Shown piece after piece: positions 10,733-22,440 of a stretch of 64,000 bases of DNA (within the stretch, counting starts at the first letter, position 1; the number at the start of each line of letters is the position of its first letter). The notes beneath the pieces were generated by a model. It did not search any database and had not been told where the DNA came from. It saw only the letters and a program-made list of their open reading frames with translations. The position numbers and the translations under genes are program-made. The stretch comes from Micrasema longulum (taxonomy: Eukaryota; Arthropoda; Insecta; Trichoptera; Brachycentridae): contig JAGVSM010001158.1 of NCBI GenBank assembly GCA_022494885.1, positions 186,001-250,000 of the forward strand, read 5' to 3'.

Positions 10733-11030
10733 CCTGGGCCTCGATTATGATGGGAAAATAAAGGCGTCATACCTTCACCTTGACGGTATAGTTAAAGATA
10801 AATTCTCTCTAGCGATTACGGAGATACACTACCGACCCTCCACATTCAAGTTTTGGATAGGTACATCGATATAAAACAAGGGGGAGCGTACGTCACGGTA
10901 CACATATCTACGCACTGAAATGACATAGCTTCAGTATGACGTCATAGTTGAAGATAAAAGTCTCTAAGATACACTACCGATCCCCCCACCATCAAGTTTT
11001 GACGTAAGTACATCGGTTTATACCGGCGGG
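10733..11030. mobile_element. MITE family M, copy 1, with internal duplication
   Basis: Starts GACCTGGGCCTCGATTATG, closely matching the start of the copy at 28710 (ACCTGGGCCGCGATTATG). Two diverged units, about 10765-10880 and 10928-11025, share AGATACACTACCGA.CC, ATCAAGTTTT and TACATCG, so the inner part was duplicated in tandem with a period near 160. No open frame of interest. Confidence 0.45.
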
Positions 11031-12225
11031 TCCAGAACCCCTCAATACGTTTGTCTACACAAAAAGTAACAAAAAAAAATCCACTAAGTAATTTTTCCTT
11101 AAATTACGATTTACTTAAATTTTTCATCGTTTTGAGGTTGCCACTTTTTTCTTAAAAGCCTATTCAAAATATAAGAGAGAATTAAGTAAATTTTGAACAC
11201 AACTGTCAGTTTCCAAAACGAGTGACTAGATGTTAAAAACAATGTCACTAGACTCTGCCCTATTGACATATAAGAGTATCTAGGCGTCAAAAAGTTGCCA
11301 CCATAAAAAAACAATTAGTTATTGTATTTTTTCCGACTTTTTTACTATCTTCCGGAGTGTACGTACCGAGACGTTAAAGAAGCCGGCTTTGTAGTTGCTC
11401 GGTAGATAAATACAGACGATCGTTAAGCATATTGTCTTGGCAAATGTCAAAAGTCCTTTAAAAATCATGTTCAAGCGAGCATTTTTTGCTTGAATTAGGA
11501 TTTATTGAAGTTGAGATAATCGTACAAAAGCCTATTTAAAACATAAATGAGAACTATTTTGAATGTAAATGAAGTAAGGAACGCGGACTAATTTTTGCGG
11601 TCATTCATGTGATTGTTTCAATCATATGATGTCGATATGGCAAGAAGATAAACATACCGAGGAAGATACAGATAGTACAGAAGTTAAGTATACCGTCTCG
11701 ATATATAGAGATAAAGATAGCATTCATAATTGGGGCCCTGTCGTCAACATTTTTTTACATGTTTTTATATATTAAAAACCACAATATTTCGGTGGCGTTT
11801 TTACGTGTTATTTTATAAAATGTCTTACTCTTTTTCCATAATCATCGAGTATTGATTTATAGAGAAAAGTGGTGTCAATAAATATGCAAAGAGGATCCCA
11901 CAGCTTTTTGTAAAGTTATATCAACTAAGAGCTGATTTATTCCAAGTTATTCCAAAGACGCCGTAAATTACTTCAACTTTTTCTCCAGAAATTTAAGTAC
12001 ACAAGTAGTTTACTTTAACGTGCATTGGCGTGCTAACGTTTGGGTATTTAACTAAAAAACCTCATCAATGATATATAACGTTGTAAACGTTGTAAAAAAG
12101 GTTTTATATTACCTTGTTAAGTTAATTATGAACGGTGTTTGAATTACACGTAAAATAAAATAAATCGGTAAAATATTTTTATTATTAACCAAACGTTTTA
12201 AAATCGTTTCTGAATATAAAATTCT
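11030..12225. other. No recognised gene
   Basis: AT-rich. AAAGCCTATT.AAAA.ATAA occurs near 11154 and 11528, a faint internal repeat. Nothing else supported. Confidence 0.5.
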
Positions 12226-12345
12226 TGGTATGTACGGGCTTGTGACCAGTCATTGACTGGTTTATACTGTATCTTTACACATTATATTACATTTACCACT
12301 CTGTTTTTATGTATTTGCCGAATTCATCATATCTCAATCATTCGT
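12226..12345. mobile_element. FB fragment (single arm)
   Basis: GGGCTTGTGACCAGTCATT and GACTGGTTTA..., then CTTTACACATTATATTACAT and ACCACTCTG, align to the FB arm core in order. It is more diverged than other copies, so probably old. No second arm. Confidence 0.55.
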
Positions 12346-12356
12346 TACACGTTGCT

Positions 12357-12517
12357 AAAATGATCAGACTCACGCTTCAGGTCCCAGTTCAAGAAAAATG
12401 AAATATTGCAATGTAGAACTACCTTAAAAATCAATATTTCACTATGATCCTGCCAGAAATCGAACCTAAGACTTCTAACATTATATACTAACGCGTTAAC
12501 CACTACACTACGAGGTG
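12357..12517 (-). mobile_element. tRNA-derived SINE with (ATG)n-family body
   Basis: On the minus strand: head CCTCGTAGTGTAGTGGTTAA (A box), CTTAGGTTCGATTTC (B box), then body GTGAAATATT...AATATTTC and GGGACCTGAAGCGTGAGTCT. The body end matches the copies at 37.6 and 57.4 kb (cttacgcttcaggtacc and cttacacttcaggtac on the plus strand), which continue to an (ATG)n tail. Here the 3' end is lost. Confidence 0.7.
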
Positions 12518-12682
12518 GAATTGAGTTAAAAACATTTATTTAAGGTCTTGTGGTGTTCCACGCATTAAACTTTATACTTTATTCATATTTTTATTTAAAA
12601 TATGTACCAACTACTATTGATTTATTTTAATGTTTGATTGCAAATTATTATATCCAGGTTGCGGTCTCGTAGTGTTAAGCTA

Positions 12683-12904
12683 GGGTTTCCTAGGACAGCG
12701 GTGCCCGTATCTTAACGGCCGTAGTGAACGGTGATGCTGTGGACAGCCGTCGTAGTGGTGACTAGAGAGTGGTTTTTTTTTTAACGGTGTTATCAACACC
12801 ATTTTTATAGGAAACCACTCTCTAGTCACCGTTACGACGGCTGTCAACCGCATTAATGTTCACTACGGCCGTTAAAATACGGGCACCGCTGTCCTAGGAA
12901 ACCC
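12683..12904. mobile_element. 222-bp palindromic MITE
   Basis: GGGTTTCCTAGGACAGCGGT at 12683 has its reverse complement ending at 12904. Pairing continues inward for about 90 bp per arm (to 12772 and from 12812) with few mismatches. The centre contains a second small perfect hairpin (GGTGTTATCAACACC, 12786-12800). The motif AGCT lies near both outer ends, but an exact target duplication is unclear. Much more GC-rich than its surroundings. No other copy in the window. Confidence 0.8.
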
Positions 12905-15240
12905 GAGCTTTAGTTTTACTCACAAATCTAAGGTTCTATGTTCAAATTATACTCTACTCGATTATTATTTCAAAGCCTTCAGTAAATAATAAGAATTAAA
13001 TATTTCATTTTTCTTATAATAAAATGACAACTTTGGAAATATTTTATTTACTCTCCGGACAAATCTGTAATACTCGTATGTTTTTATAGCTTTTCAAATA
13101 ACCTTCTAGAACAATGTTTAAAAATGGAGAATTTTTATAACCTTTCTCAAAATATTCCTAACAATATAAACTAAGTACATATTTCAGAAATACCGTATTT
13201 TATGGGCAATATATCACCTGTAAATTTTCTTTTTATTTTCAGGTGAGGAGACAATACAACCATTCTTTCTTTGGTCGGGTATGAAGGCGTGGGTGTGGAT
13301 GGGATATTTGAAGTCGGTAAAATACATGTTTTCATTTTTTTTAATGATTTACACCCTTAATTTATTACCCGAAGAAGGTTGTATCACTGATCGATCTCAT
13401 CACATTTTATATCAAAATTTGATCAAAACAAATACTTTAAGAAAACGAAATAGTTTTATATGAATTAAAATCAGTAATTATAATCCGTTCGATCTTCATC
13501 GTATTTAACCTTTTTTCTATATTCTAAGAAATGTTTAGTTCATACAGAACTTAACAGAACCTTTGTTTGTTTACAAGATGGTGTGTGAAAACTTATGACC
13601 AGTTACATTTTTTGGACGCTTAAAAAAATAATTAATACGTACCTTATATTTTTATTTTTTATTTACAATACAAAAAAAAGAGAAAATACATATTCAATAC
13701 AACTGCGTATTTAGCATCGAAAATTACAAAGTTCGCGCTTCAAATATTGATTTTGTTTAAACTATATACATAAAATTCATAAAAGTTGCTTTGACTATCT
13801 TCCGTAAAAAAATATATAAAAAAACAGTAATCAATTAATTCTTTGAAAAAATAACTTAGTAAAAATATGGTGAATAGTATCGTTAAAAACATATTTAAAA
13901 AATGTAATAAAAGACATTTAAAAAAGATATTTGAAAGGTATTTCAGAAAAAGTATACAAGTTTGAATTTTGTCAAAGAGAAGAGACCATTGCAGGAGACT
14001 GCTGCGAGATATTTCATAGTTTATGCCAGTTTACTGTAAATTCAAAGTTTACCGTGAATGTCGCGTCTTCTTACGCTGCTCAACGTTTACTGACTACAAG
14101 TCAGGTTCTGGAACTTAGGTTAAATGGAACACAAGACAGGCGTTTAGTGCTGCATCTAGTGTATACATAAATATTAATGATTTTTTGCTAAAAAAAATAA
14201 TTTTAAAACTTTTATTTTCGCATGTTTAAAATAAGTAAAAAAACTAAAATTAGTTATTTTAAAGATATTTATATATTGTGCTTATTAACATACACGCAAG
14301 ATATTTTTATAAATTAATATTTTTAATTTATCCAGAAATATACATTCATTTTTTTAACTTTAAGTCTGTGTGAGATGATAATTTTGTTTTAGGTATTTGG
14401 CTTTTGAGTCTCTAATTTGACAAACAAAAATGATTGTCAAAAGAATTATTAAAAATATGTACACGTAAAATCTTTTTTTTATTAAATTTTTCAAATGTAA
14501 TATTTCTTTATCAAAACCGGTTAATCTCTTATTATGTATTTTTTACACATATTTATTCTTATTACACTTTTTTATGTTTATTATTATATTTTATAAATGA
14601 ATACTATGAGACGTGTGCGTAGGTATATACGTCTATTGTATTGTACGTAACGCCATCCACGTTAGTAAAAAGCGAGTCATTTTACAAAGCTTTGAAATAC
14701 GAAAAAATAATTTTCTAAAACATTTTTTACTAAGGTCTGAAAAATGGTTGCGAATATGCAAATTTTCAAAAAATAATCCATTTTTTATAAAGCTAGCATA
14801 GCGAAAGCATTGTCATGTTTTTCTAAAGAGAATTTGTACTTAAAAATATAAATATTTTAATAAAATCATACTCCTTATTAATGTTTTACATCGACTCTTT
14901 TTAAAAAAACCCCTCTCGTAAAAGCTTTTAGTTGAAATCCAAATAAAACTCAAAGAACTTGAGCGAAAATTGCCATAAAATCGTGAAATTTTTGTTCATG
15001 TAAATCCAAGGATGGAAACAATTTTAATAAAAGTATCAATAAAGTTCCTAAGTTGTATAATTTTTTTATTCTATCTACGAGTGCTTTTGCCTAAGTATCT
15101 TCAGGACTCGTAAATCTTTTACATCTATACTATTATTTTTTATATTTTTATTATTTTTATATTTTTTACACGTTTTTGGGAGATAATATCAAGAAGGTAA
15201 ATGATTTTATTTTAGGGGCGGATTTAATCATATATCTATA
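12905..15240. other. AT-rich, no recognised gene
   Basis: Several short open frames (13281, 13931, 14434, 14613) have AT-driven composition and no family resemblance. A polypyrimidine-AG at 13228-13241 precedes a 75-base GC-richer stretch, but evidence for an exon is too thin. Confidence 0.45.
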
Positions 15241-15244
15241 TATT

Positions 15245-16695
15245 TTCTAATGTTTATAAAAATAAATGTTTGTATCTGTGTCCTCGGTTGACTTAATAAC
15301 TACTCGACCGATTTACGTGCGGTTTTCGGCGAAATGTAGATCATTGCCATGAGCAAATTTTTGGCTCTTAATATCGTCAATTTATCCAGTAAAAAAAAGT
15401 TAGGAGCGTAAACGTTTTTTTATTATTCACTATTCACCATGTATTGGATTTGCCAAGAATGCAAAAAAAGGAAGGATATTAATTTTTGTCTTTAAAAAAA
15501 AATATTTTTGAATGTTCACGAACACCTTTCGTTTTTTGTGGATCCATATCAGATTATTTCCTTGAATATTTTATAATTTCTACCTATTTATTCCTTTTTA
15601 CTGGATTTTCGATAATACTATAATATCATTGACTGACATTCAAAACATTTTTGAAAATCGCATTCCTGAATAAACTGCACCCCTGTTGGTGAGAAGAGCT
15701 GAGTTTGACATTCAATATTTTAAATGAATTATTTTAAGTTCTAGAATTCAATCACATACAAGTACCTAGGTACCTACTTACCAAGGAAAAATTACACTAT
15801 TTATTTTACGTTAATATGAGCGGTTTTTACACGACACAATCAAGCACTTTGGTTTCGAATTAAATATCAAGCTCACGTTGAAACCTGGCTAACGGGATAA
15901 GAACGAAGAACGCGTAGGCTATGACTGAGCATTTAAGCATGAGTTTAATGTCAAAATTTTAGAGGGCTCAGGGTGCGTCTATGTTTACTATTGGATCAAT
16001 GGTTTTATTTAAGAAAACCGAACCTGTTTCTTGGGTTACGCAAAAGCATTATGAAGCAAATTTTGTAATTATACTTAACAATGTTCTATCTTGGAAACGC
16101 GGTCTGGCTTTTATTCATACAAACGTATTCTTGTTTTTTCAATCTGGATTATAGCACTATAAATATTTTCCATCGACGTGTTTCAATATGTTTGCTTTAT
16201 TAATGAATAGTTTATTATGAGAACTAGAACCATTCAAAACCCCATAAAAACGTCCCGTTTTATCTGTTGTCTTCGGGCGCACGGTTTACAAATATAACTA
16301 TTTTCGAAAAATGCAAAACGTACCGATACAGAAAATTTTATTCCGATACTCTGTCTCATTAAATAACAAAATCGGTTCAGTGTTGAAGTGCGGAAAACGG
16401 GAAAACGAAACGTCAATTTTGTCTATTATAACAAAAGGTCTGACATGCAGTTATCTTTTTTGCACAGTATTGGGGAGGCATCTGCAAGACAGTGACAGTA
16501 AAACAATGTTTTAATACCTATTTTTTAAATCCTCTGTCCTCACAATTTATGAAAACTAAAACACAAAAATAATTGTAAAAAGTACATATCCATTTTGGAA
16601 TAAATACAATAATTGATATGAAACTTTCGATTGTGTTTATTTATTCTATATACGAGTATGTACTAAAATTTACCAATAGCAAAGCATTGCCGAGT
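15245..16695 (+). mobile_element. Non-coding element E, copy 1 (about 1.45 kb)
   Basis: Begins with GTTTGTATCTGTGTCCTCGG and CGACCGATTTACGTGCGG, contains AGAGGGCTCAGGGTGCGTCT (15962-15981), AACGTACCGATACAGAAAA and AAGGTCTGACATGCAG, and ends near AGCAAAGCATTGCCGAG (16678-16694). The same blocks in the same order recur at 46980-48270 plus 49391-49545, and reversed at 53590-54270. No long reading frame and no LTR or transposase. The start resembles a class of anonymous insect interspersed repeats whose superfamily I cannot assign. Confidence 0.8.
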
Positions 16696-16807
16696 TCATT
16701 ATTACAATTGGTTGGCAAAACCGGTAGTTGTTATTTGATGAAAGTTTGTTATTAAACTAAAATGGGGATTAAGCAATATTTATTATTGAAATTAAGGAAA
16801 TAACATC

Positions 16808-17480
16808 TTGACATTGAAACAAAATGGGAAATTTAGCTTGTTACAGATTAAAACTCAAAACATCAAAACTCTTTATTGCTCAACTGTTCGCCCTCTTCTT
16901 GAATATGCCTCAGTGGTCTGGTCTCCATTCTATGTCAATCGCATAAATCACATTGAATCAGTCCAACATCGCTTGCTTCGAAAAATAGCGTGGATGCTTG
17001 GACTAGAGAGAGATAATTATTCTTATGCTGAAATAGAGTCAATGTTAAATATTTCTAGTCTACAAAAATGTAGAACTAATATTGACTCCATATATATGTT
17101 CGGCATACTAAATGGTATAATCGATGTTCCATCATTACTGAGACAAGTAAAATTCAATATTCCGACTCGTAGATTGAGAAACAATGAAGTACTGTTCATC
17201 GATCAGCATAGAACAAACTATGGCCTAAATTCTCCAATGACCCGCCTTTGTCGTATTGTTAACTCAAGACAAGATCTGGACTTTTTTGGTTTAAGTTTAC
17301 AACGATTTAAACGAGCACTAAATAAATAGTCCAGATCTTGTCTCGATGTCCCTTATGTTTGTCAATGCTTCTTTCTTTTTTCTTTAAATGTTTTAAACTA
17401 TTCTTTTATTGTAATATTTAAACCTTATAAATTGTATACATGGACAATGTCCGTTAATAAATAAATAAATAAATAAATAA
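16808..17480 (+). pseudogene. Jockey-like LINE, ORF2 C-terminus and 3' end
   Basis: An open stretch of 173 codons includes TLYCSTVRPLLEYASVVWSP, HIESVQHRLLRKIAW and a C-terminus DLDFFGLSLQRFKRALNK. This is the classic region after the RT domain of Jockey/CR1-type LINEs. A stop at 17327-17329 is followed by a 3' untranslated region and an AATAAATAAATAAA tail ending near 17480. The RT core and endonuclease are missing, so it is a 5'-truncated but little-decayed copy. A relative on the other strand is at 36380-36640. Just before the tail sits GGACAATGTCC, a small palindrome. Confidence 0.9.
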
Positions 17481-17484
17481 GTCA

Positions 17485-18100
17485 GCACAACACTTTACTA
17501 ACGATGAACTAAAGTCACCTACACAGGTTCATTGGTAAGAAAAAAAACAATTTAATAATACTACCAATAATTTCAATAATATTTTTTATCACAATTGCTT
17601 ATTGGGCCTTACTCATGAACTTGGTATAAAGTTACGCCTAGGAATAATGGTAGAATACGCTTATTTTTTTTTTTTTACGAAATCGGCTCTATTATCGAAC
17701 TTTAGTCTGGCAGCATGTTTTCAATTACATTCGATGATGCTTTGAAATATTTTTTTGACTTTAAATCAATAGACATTTAAAAAATATTACATGTGGTATA
17801 TGTTTCAAGTCATTCAACATCATCATCATTCCTTTTCCGCACCTTATGGTACATAGGGCACTGCATTGGTACACCAATCGAGAATACTTAAAATCATTTA
17901 CCCATTTTCCATGAAAGTATTTCACTTATTTTATTTAAATTATTATTTACAATTTTTGATGGAATTCCACTGTAATCGTGTCATAACTTATATTTACATA
18001 AAAGTTATTACTTTTAAAAATAAATAAGTGGAAGTGTACCAAGTATTTTTAAAATTAATAACTTATACTTAAATATAAGTTATTACATTATTAAAATATT
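17485..18100. other. AT-rich; contains SINE tail at 17818-17890
   Basis: Apart from the SINE piece listed next, only AT-rich sequence with a run of TTATACTTAAATATAAGT-like inverted repeats near 17985-18085. Confidence 0.45.
17818..17890 (-). mobile_element. (ATG)n-tailed SINE, 3' fragment
   Basis: The plus strand shows CATCATCATCATT then CCTTTTCCGCACCTTATGG and AGGGCACTGCATTGGTACACC; the minus strand therefore ends in (ATG)n. The same 70-bp block occurs at 24695, 37495 and 57275. No head remains. Confidence 0.6.
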
Positions 18101-18112
18101 TTACTACAATAT

Positions 18113-18350
18113 TTGAGTTTGTCAAAATGTTTGTTGACAAAATACTGGATTTAACCCCTTTGAGAGTCATTAAGATTAACAAATTACATTAGGGATGGAG
18201 AATACCTTAGAAAGGCAATATGGAAGGTGAATGTTACACAGTATGTAAAGTGGCCACTCAAACCAGCCAATGACAGGTCATATGCCTTGTAAATTTCTAG
18301 ACTTCCATATCCCCTTTCTAAGGTATTTTTCATCCATGTTGTAATTTGTT
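18113..18350. mobile_element. FB fold-back element, copy with clear target duplication
   Basis: Left end TACAATATTTGAGTTTGTC. The arm carries GGGATGGAGAATACCTTAG, then the core in reverse (AAACCAGCCAATGACAGGTC), and the second arm returns through CCCTTTCTAAGGTATTTTTC to TGTAATTTGTT. Loop and much of the arm core are reduced to one strand. Immediately outside, TTAAAATATTTTAC is present on both sides (18101-18114 and 18349-18362). Confidence 0.85.
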
Positions 18351-18362
18351 AAAATATTTTAC

Positions 18363-20035
18363 GTTTTTATTTTTGTCAGAACGGTAAAACACAATTTCTG
18401 TTAATGATTGTGGATGAAAATGCGCGTGTTTTTTAAAGCCCTCCAACCCGCATTTACGGTTTCTCTTTAATAATATTGAATTTAATAAATTTTCTAGTCT
18501 TTGACACAACCTTTTTTAAAAATAACATTATAATACCCTTGGCGCAATTTACCGGACAGGTTTCGGGCAGGAGATAAAAAAACTCGTTTTGCATTCTGTG
18601 AAAAAGCTCAAACTTGAAAAAAACTACCTTAGAATATTTTCCTGTGAGTTAATTTACATATTCTCGAGTAAATGATGTCAAGGAAAGCCTGAAGTTGGTT
18701 TTATATCCAACTTTTCTGCTATGTCCTCAAAACAGGAGAAAGTTTTAATAGACGTGTGCGCCGATCAAAAAATCATCGGCGGCGGCGTGAGGTCCTAAAA
18801 TGGCCGGCGATGGTGGCGTGAGCATTATTGATAAAGATAAGCCATTTTTTATCTCCATATCATGGCACTGAATAATTTCAATTCTTACGAAACAAAATGC
18901 TTTAAAACCTTTATGCTATTAAAACATATAAATAAAAACACTTTTTAACTATAAGGCCTGATCTATTTATCAATCCGTGCGCAACTCACCTTTATTTTCT
19001 CTTTTTTGACAGCAATTTTATAGTGACGGTACTTATGAATTTGTAAGTTTTAATAACAAAAAACAAAATTATTTCTATTTTTATGAATATTATTAACACG
19101 GGCCCAGGTGAAAAACAAGTCTAATCGAGTATTTTTTTCCACTGAACTCCTTACGACTAGAAACCATTTGCAATTTGTGTAGTAATGTGATCAAAAACTA
19201 AGTAGTTATAATACATGATGGGTTTAATAGAACGCAGAAATGACCATGTCCGTCTTTAAATTGATTTGTAGCGTGATTTAACAAGGACAGACCGCCTGTT
19301 TGTTAAGTAGTAACTCCATTAGCTTTTTTTATTATGCAAGACGATTTAACGCCCATGTTTTTACCGTCGACGACGTGTTCGAAATCATCCCCTTCAGGCG
19401 GCGCGGCGCGGCGCACGCGTCTAGTTTTTAATAAGTTACCCGAAATCACTTAGTCCTTTGAATCTGGTTAATCTTTTTTACTGAATTAAAGGGCCTCTTT
19501 AATGAACGCTGGAATTAATATCTGTCATAAATTACTTATAATGATTCTAAACTTTTATATCTAAGCTAGAATGGATATTTTTAAAACTTTTTTTGTTTTT
19601 AATCACTTCATCGAACTTATTTAATGTACGAGGCATGTTTTTTTATAAGTACCGTTTTGATGCTAAAAAAATCAAGTTTCAGTTTTGTAACAATTTCATT
19701 TTTTTCATGAAAGACCACAGGTTTAAATATTATATTTTATTTTATTAACATAAACGAAAAATCGGCATTTTACAAAAAATTATAATACTAACATATTTAG
19801 CTTAAGTTTTTTTAATAAACATTTTGTTTTACCCAAAATTTAGAAAAAAAATGAAGCCTTAAAGTAATATAAGATTGTTTTTTAAAAATTAACCTTTAAA
19901 TTATACTACCTTATGAATAGAAAGTTTAAACAATTCACGAATAAATGTAAAAAACAAATTTAATAATAAAATATTTTCAAGTAATATAAAAAGAAAATCA
20001 TAAGTACTGTTTTATTCAGCTGGGCAAAGTGAACG
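18363..20035. other. No recognised gene; two GC-rich patches
   Basis: CATCGGCGGCGGCGTGAG (18773-18790) is followed by a related GGCGATGGTGGCGTGAG (18804-18820). A short run GGCGGCGCGGCGCGGCG lies near 19397-19413. The rest is AT-rich and unassigned. Confidence 0.4.
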
Positions 20036-20037
20036 AA

Positions 20038-20640
20038 AGTTTGTACATATGAGGGTTGTGTGAAAAATAAGGTTCTCAATTTTTTTTCAGGTTTAAGGCA
20101 TTTTTTATTTGAACTGATAAATATATCATTGGAAAGCTTAATTTTTAAACTATTTTTCAACACAATTACCAGATTTTTTAACGCATTTTTGTTAACGACT
20201 AATCCACTTTTGAAATCCAGCTTCAATGAAGTTCGCCGCCAGTCTGTGGAGGAATTTGGTTACCGCTTCCTGCACTCTTTTATCGGTCTCAAAACGTTAT
20301 CCACCTAAGTGTTTAATTTTGGAAACAATTAGAAGTCACTTGGTGCAAGATCAGGGCTGTAGGGAGCCTGTTCAACGAGATCCCAGCCAAAATTTTCAAT
20401 TAAATTCTTGCTTTGGCGAGAGACGTGCGGGCGCGCATTGTCGTGGTTCAGTCTAACGACTTTCGTCAGTCTTCTTCTCTTGCGATTTTGGATGGCTCTT
20501 CTGAATTTTTTCAGGGTCTCGCAATAAATTTCCGAATTTATTGTGGTCTCTCGAGTCACAAACTCAACAAGATGGACGCCCTTCGCACCTGGCGGTGACG
20601 GCGATCAGGGGTTCCACCGCAGATGGCTGTCTGGCCGGCA
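20038..20640 (-). pseudogene. mariner transposase relic A
   Basis: Minus-strand reading: PPGAKGVHLVEFVTRETTIN, SEIYCETLKKFRRAIQNRKR, LNHDNARPHVSRQ (second catalytic Asp in HDNARPH) and YSPDLAPSDF (third catalytic Asp), then, after a frame change, RFETDKRVQEAVTKF and AGFQKWISR. This is the C-terminal half of a DD34D mariner transposase, the enzyme that cuts and rejoins at TA sites. A stop directly follows SDF and there are frameshifts. The N-terminal DNA-binding half is missing. The 3' terminus (CTTATTTTTCACACAACCC) lies near 20070-20050. Confidence 0.9.
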
Positions 20641-20751
20641 CTGAACATCGCAGCGAGTTTTACTAAGGCGGGATCTCAAGTGGGGGAACTAGCGCACACA
20701 GCGGTGTTGCCGGATTTTGTCTAGCATTTTGCGCGGGGCGAGTTTACAGTG

Positions 20752-21225
20752 TTAGAAACCCTATTTTTTACACAATCCTCGTATTATGAAATGCATAAAT
20801 TATTATTTTTCATACATAATTACCACCAATATTCAGGCACTTGTCATATCAAGCTACCGATTTTTGTATTCCGTCGTGATAGAAGTTTGCCACCTAATTT
20901 GACAGCCACTGCAACGCGGCCGTTTTTAGACTATCATCGTCATCGTGGCGTTGACCTCCGAGATGCTTTTATAGATGTAGAAACACGTGGTAGCCACTGG
21001 GCGCTTGATTTGGGCTGTTTGATGATCATGTCAATGTCAATGATCAAATTTTTCTCAGCCAAATGATGCGATAAGATCTTTAGTTCGATTGGCTACGTGT
21101 GGACGGGCGTTGTCATGCAACAATATGATCCATTTTCTCAGCATGCCACTCCTTTTTGTTTTGAATTACACTGTACAGTATTTTTAAGGTCTCAACTCTG
21201 GCTTGTCAACAGATGTAGATATACA
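20752..21225 (-). pseudogene. mariner transposase relic B
   Basis: Minus strand: ETLKILYSVIQNKKEW (a frame change follows), ILLHDNARPHVANRTKDL with the second catalytic Asp, then a decayed centre, and the typical C-terminus read as YDKCLNIGGNYV around 20842-20807 with stops inside. It ends near TTTTTTACACAATCCTCG (20782-20765), similar to the terminus of relic A. The third-Asp box is lost. Relics A and B lie head-to-tail on the same strand, separated by a GC-rich stretch (20600-20750) of unknown origin. Confidence 0.85.
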
Positions 21226-21744
21226 GTGAGCATGCGCGGGACGCCGACCGCGGCGCTACCGTGACGGAATCTCAAAACGGCACGACTTGTTGTTTTATAA
21301 AAATCAAAAAAAAAATATATTTCCCAACTTTTGATTATTTCATCTTACCACTCAATGAATTGAGGATTTTTTTTCAAAGCAAAATATCCACCAAAAACAA
21401 AAATTGGGTTTTTTACCGAAATCGATTCTTCTGTGAGATTTGTCAATGGGTGAAATTAAATATAGCAAAACGATATATGTGCAAAGTTATAGCGGATTGG
21501 ATCAACATTTAATTGAAAAATAATATTAAAATATTTCAAAAATAACATCCCCAAGTATAAATATGTAGGCATATATTATAAAATATAACATGTTATATTT
21601 TATAATAATAATTTCATGCAAAAGTTAACCTTTTTGTTATATTCCTGATACAATCAACTGTCCAATACATTCGTATCACAAAATATGTTGCAACGGTTTG
21701 TTCGTGGAGGATCGATAAACTAAATTTTATTTGAAGATTAAACG
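21226..21744. other. No recognised feature
   Basis: Begins with a short GC-rich patch (21228-21270), then AT-rich. TATAACATGTTATATTTTATAA near 21585 is an AT palindrome. No gene. Confidence 0.45.
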
Positions 21745-22440
21745 CGTTTATCCGAAAATGCATTTTCAAGCCCGCGATTCTCCACCCACGAAACCAATAG
21801 CCGCCGGCTAGGGTTCAACACTAAAGCATGACAAGAACCACAAGGCTTAAAGTTTACTACATAAAATACCGAAATATATGAACCTGTAGCAATTGCCCAG
21901 AAATCTTTAATCCGAGTCATCTTAAAAAAAACATTTCGCTATCCAAGTGACTTGCTCTTCAAAGAATTCAGAGTACTGAATATTATTCAACAGTATACAT
22001 TGAGAACGGTAGTGGTTACACACATAAAGAGAGACATTTACCCAAGCGTCAACCACAACCATAATACAAGATACTCTAATAGGGATCTGATACTAAGTGA
22101 AGGGGTCAACACTGTTCTGGCATCGAGACAACAATATAACGTAGGCAAAAAGGTCCATAACCTTTTGCCAGAATCGTGGAAAGACGGGAGTGTTGTCAAG
22201 TTACGGAAGGTGTTGACCTCGCTCTTTCATGACATTGGTCGTAGGGAGTCAGAAAAGTTGATGCATGCCACGGATTGGAGAACCTTACTGGATGTCAAAA
22301 ATAAAATATAAAAAATAAGGAATAATTTAAAAATATATATTTATAGATGACAACCATGAAGTTTCGCATAAATAAATTGTCTATGTTTTTATGAATGTAT
22401 GTATGTGTATGCGCATGGGTGTATGTAACGTATAATCCTG
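21745..22440 (+). pseudogene. LINE family Y, ORF2 C-terminus and 3' region, copy 1
   Basis: In frame from about 21880: EPVAIAQKSLIRVILKKTFR, YPSDLLFKEFRVLNIIQQY, HNHNTRYSNRDL, NVGKKVHNLLPESWKDG, FHDIGRRESEKLM and the end LLDVKNKI. The motif order (a post-RT helix, NHNTR, a VHNLLPE-like 'Y..LP' box) is that of Jockey/CR1-type LINE C-termini. After the stop, AACCATGAAGTTTCGCATAA and ATGCGCATGGG also occur at 62465-62975, where another LINE interrupts them. This copy therefore shows the unoccupied site. Confidence 0.85.

Noticed and set aside
10334..10874. Open frames of 128 and 97 codons, plus strand
   Set aside because: Two overlapping frames with AT-driven composition and no motif. The second runs into MITE M sequence.
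13242..13463. Possible internal exon after TTTTATTTTCAG with an open frame to 13463
   Set aside because: Only one short GC-richer stretch, no donor that fits well, no recognisable protein. The frame continues into AT-driven sequence.
18773..18820. GGCGGCGGCGTGAG repeats as a coding low-complexity stretch
   Set aside because: No extended open frame, and the two related units look like a decayed interspersed repeat.
20749..21066. 105-codon plus-strand frame
   Set aside because: Antisense shadow of mariner relic B.
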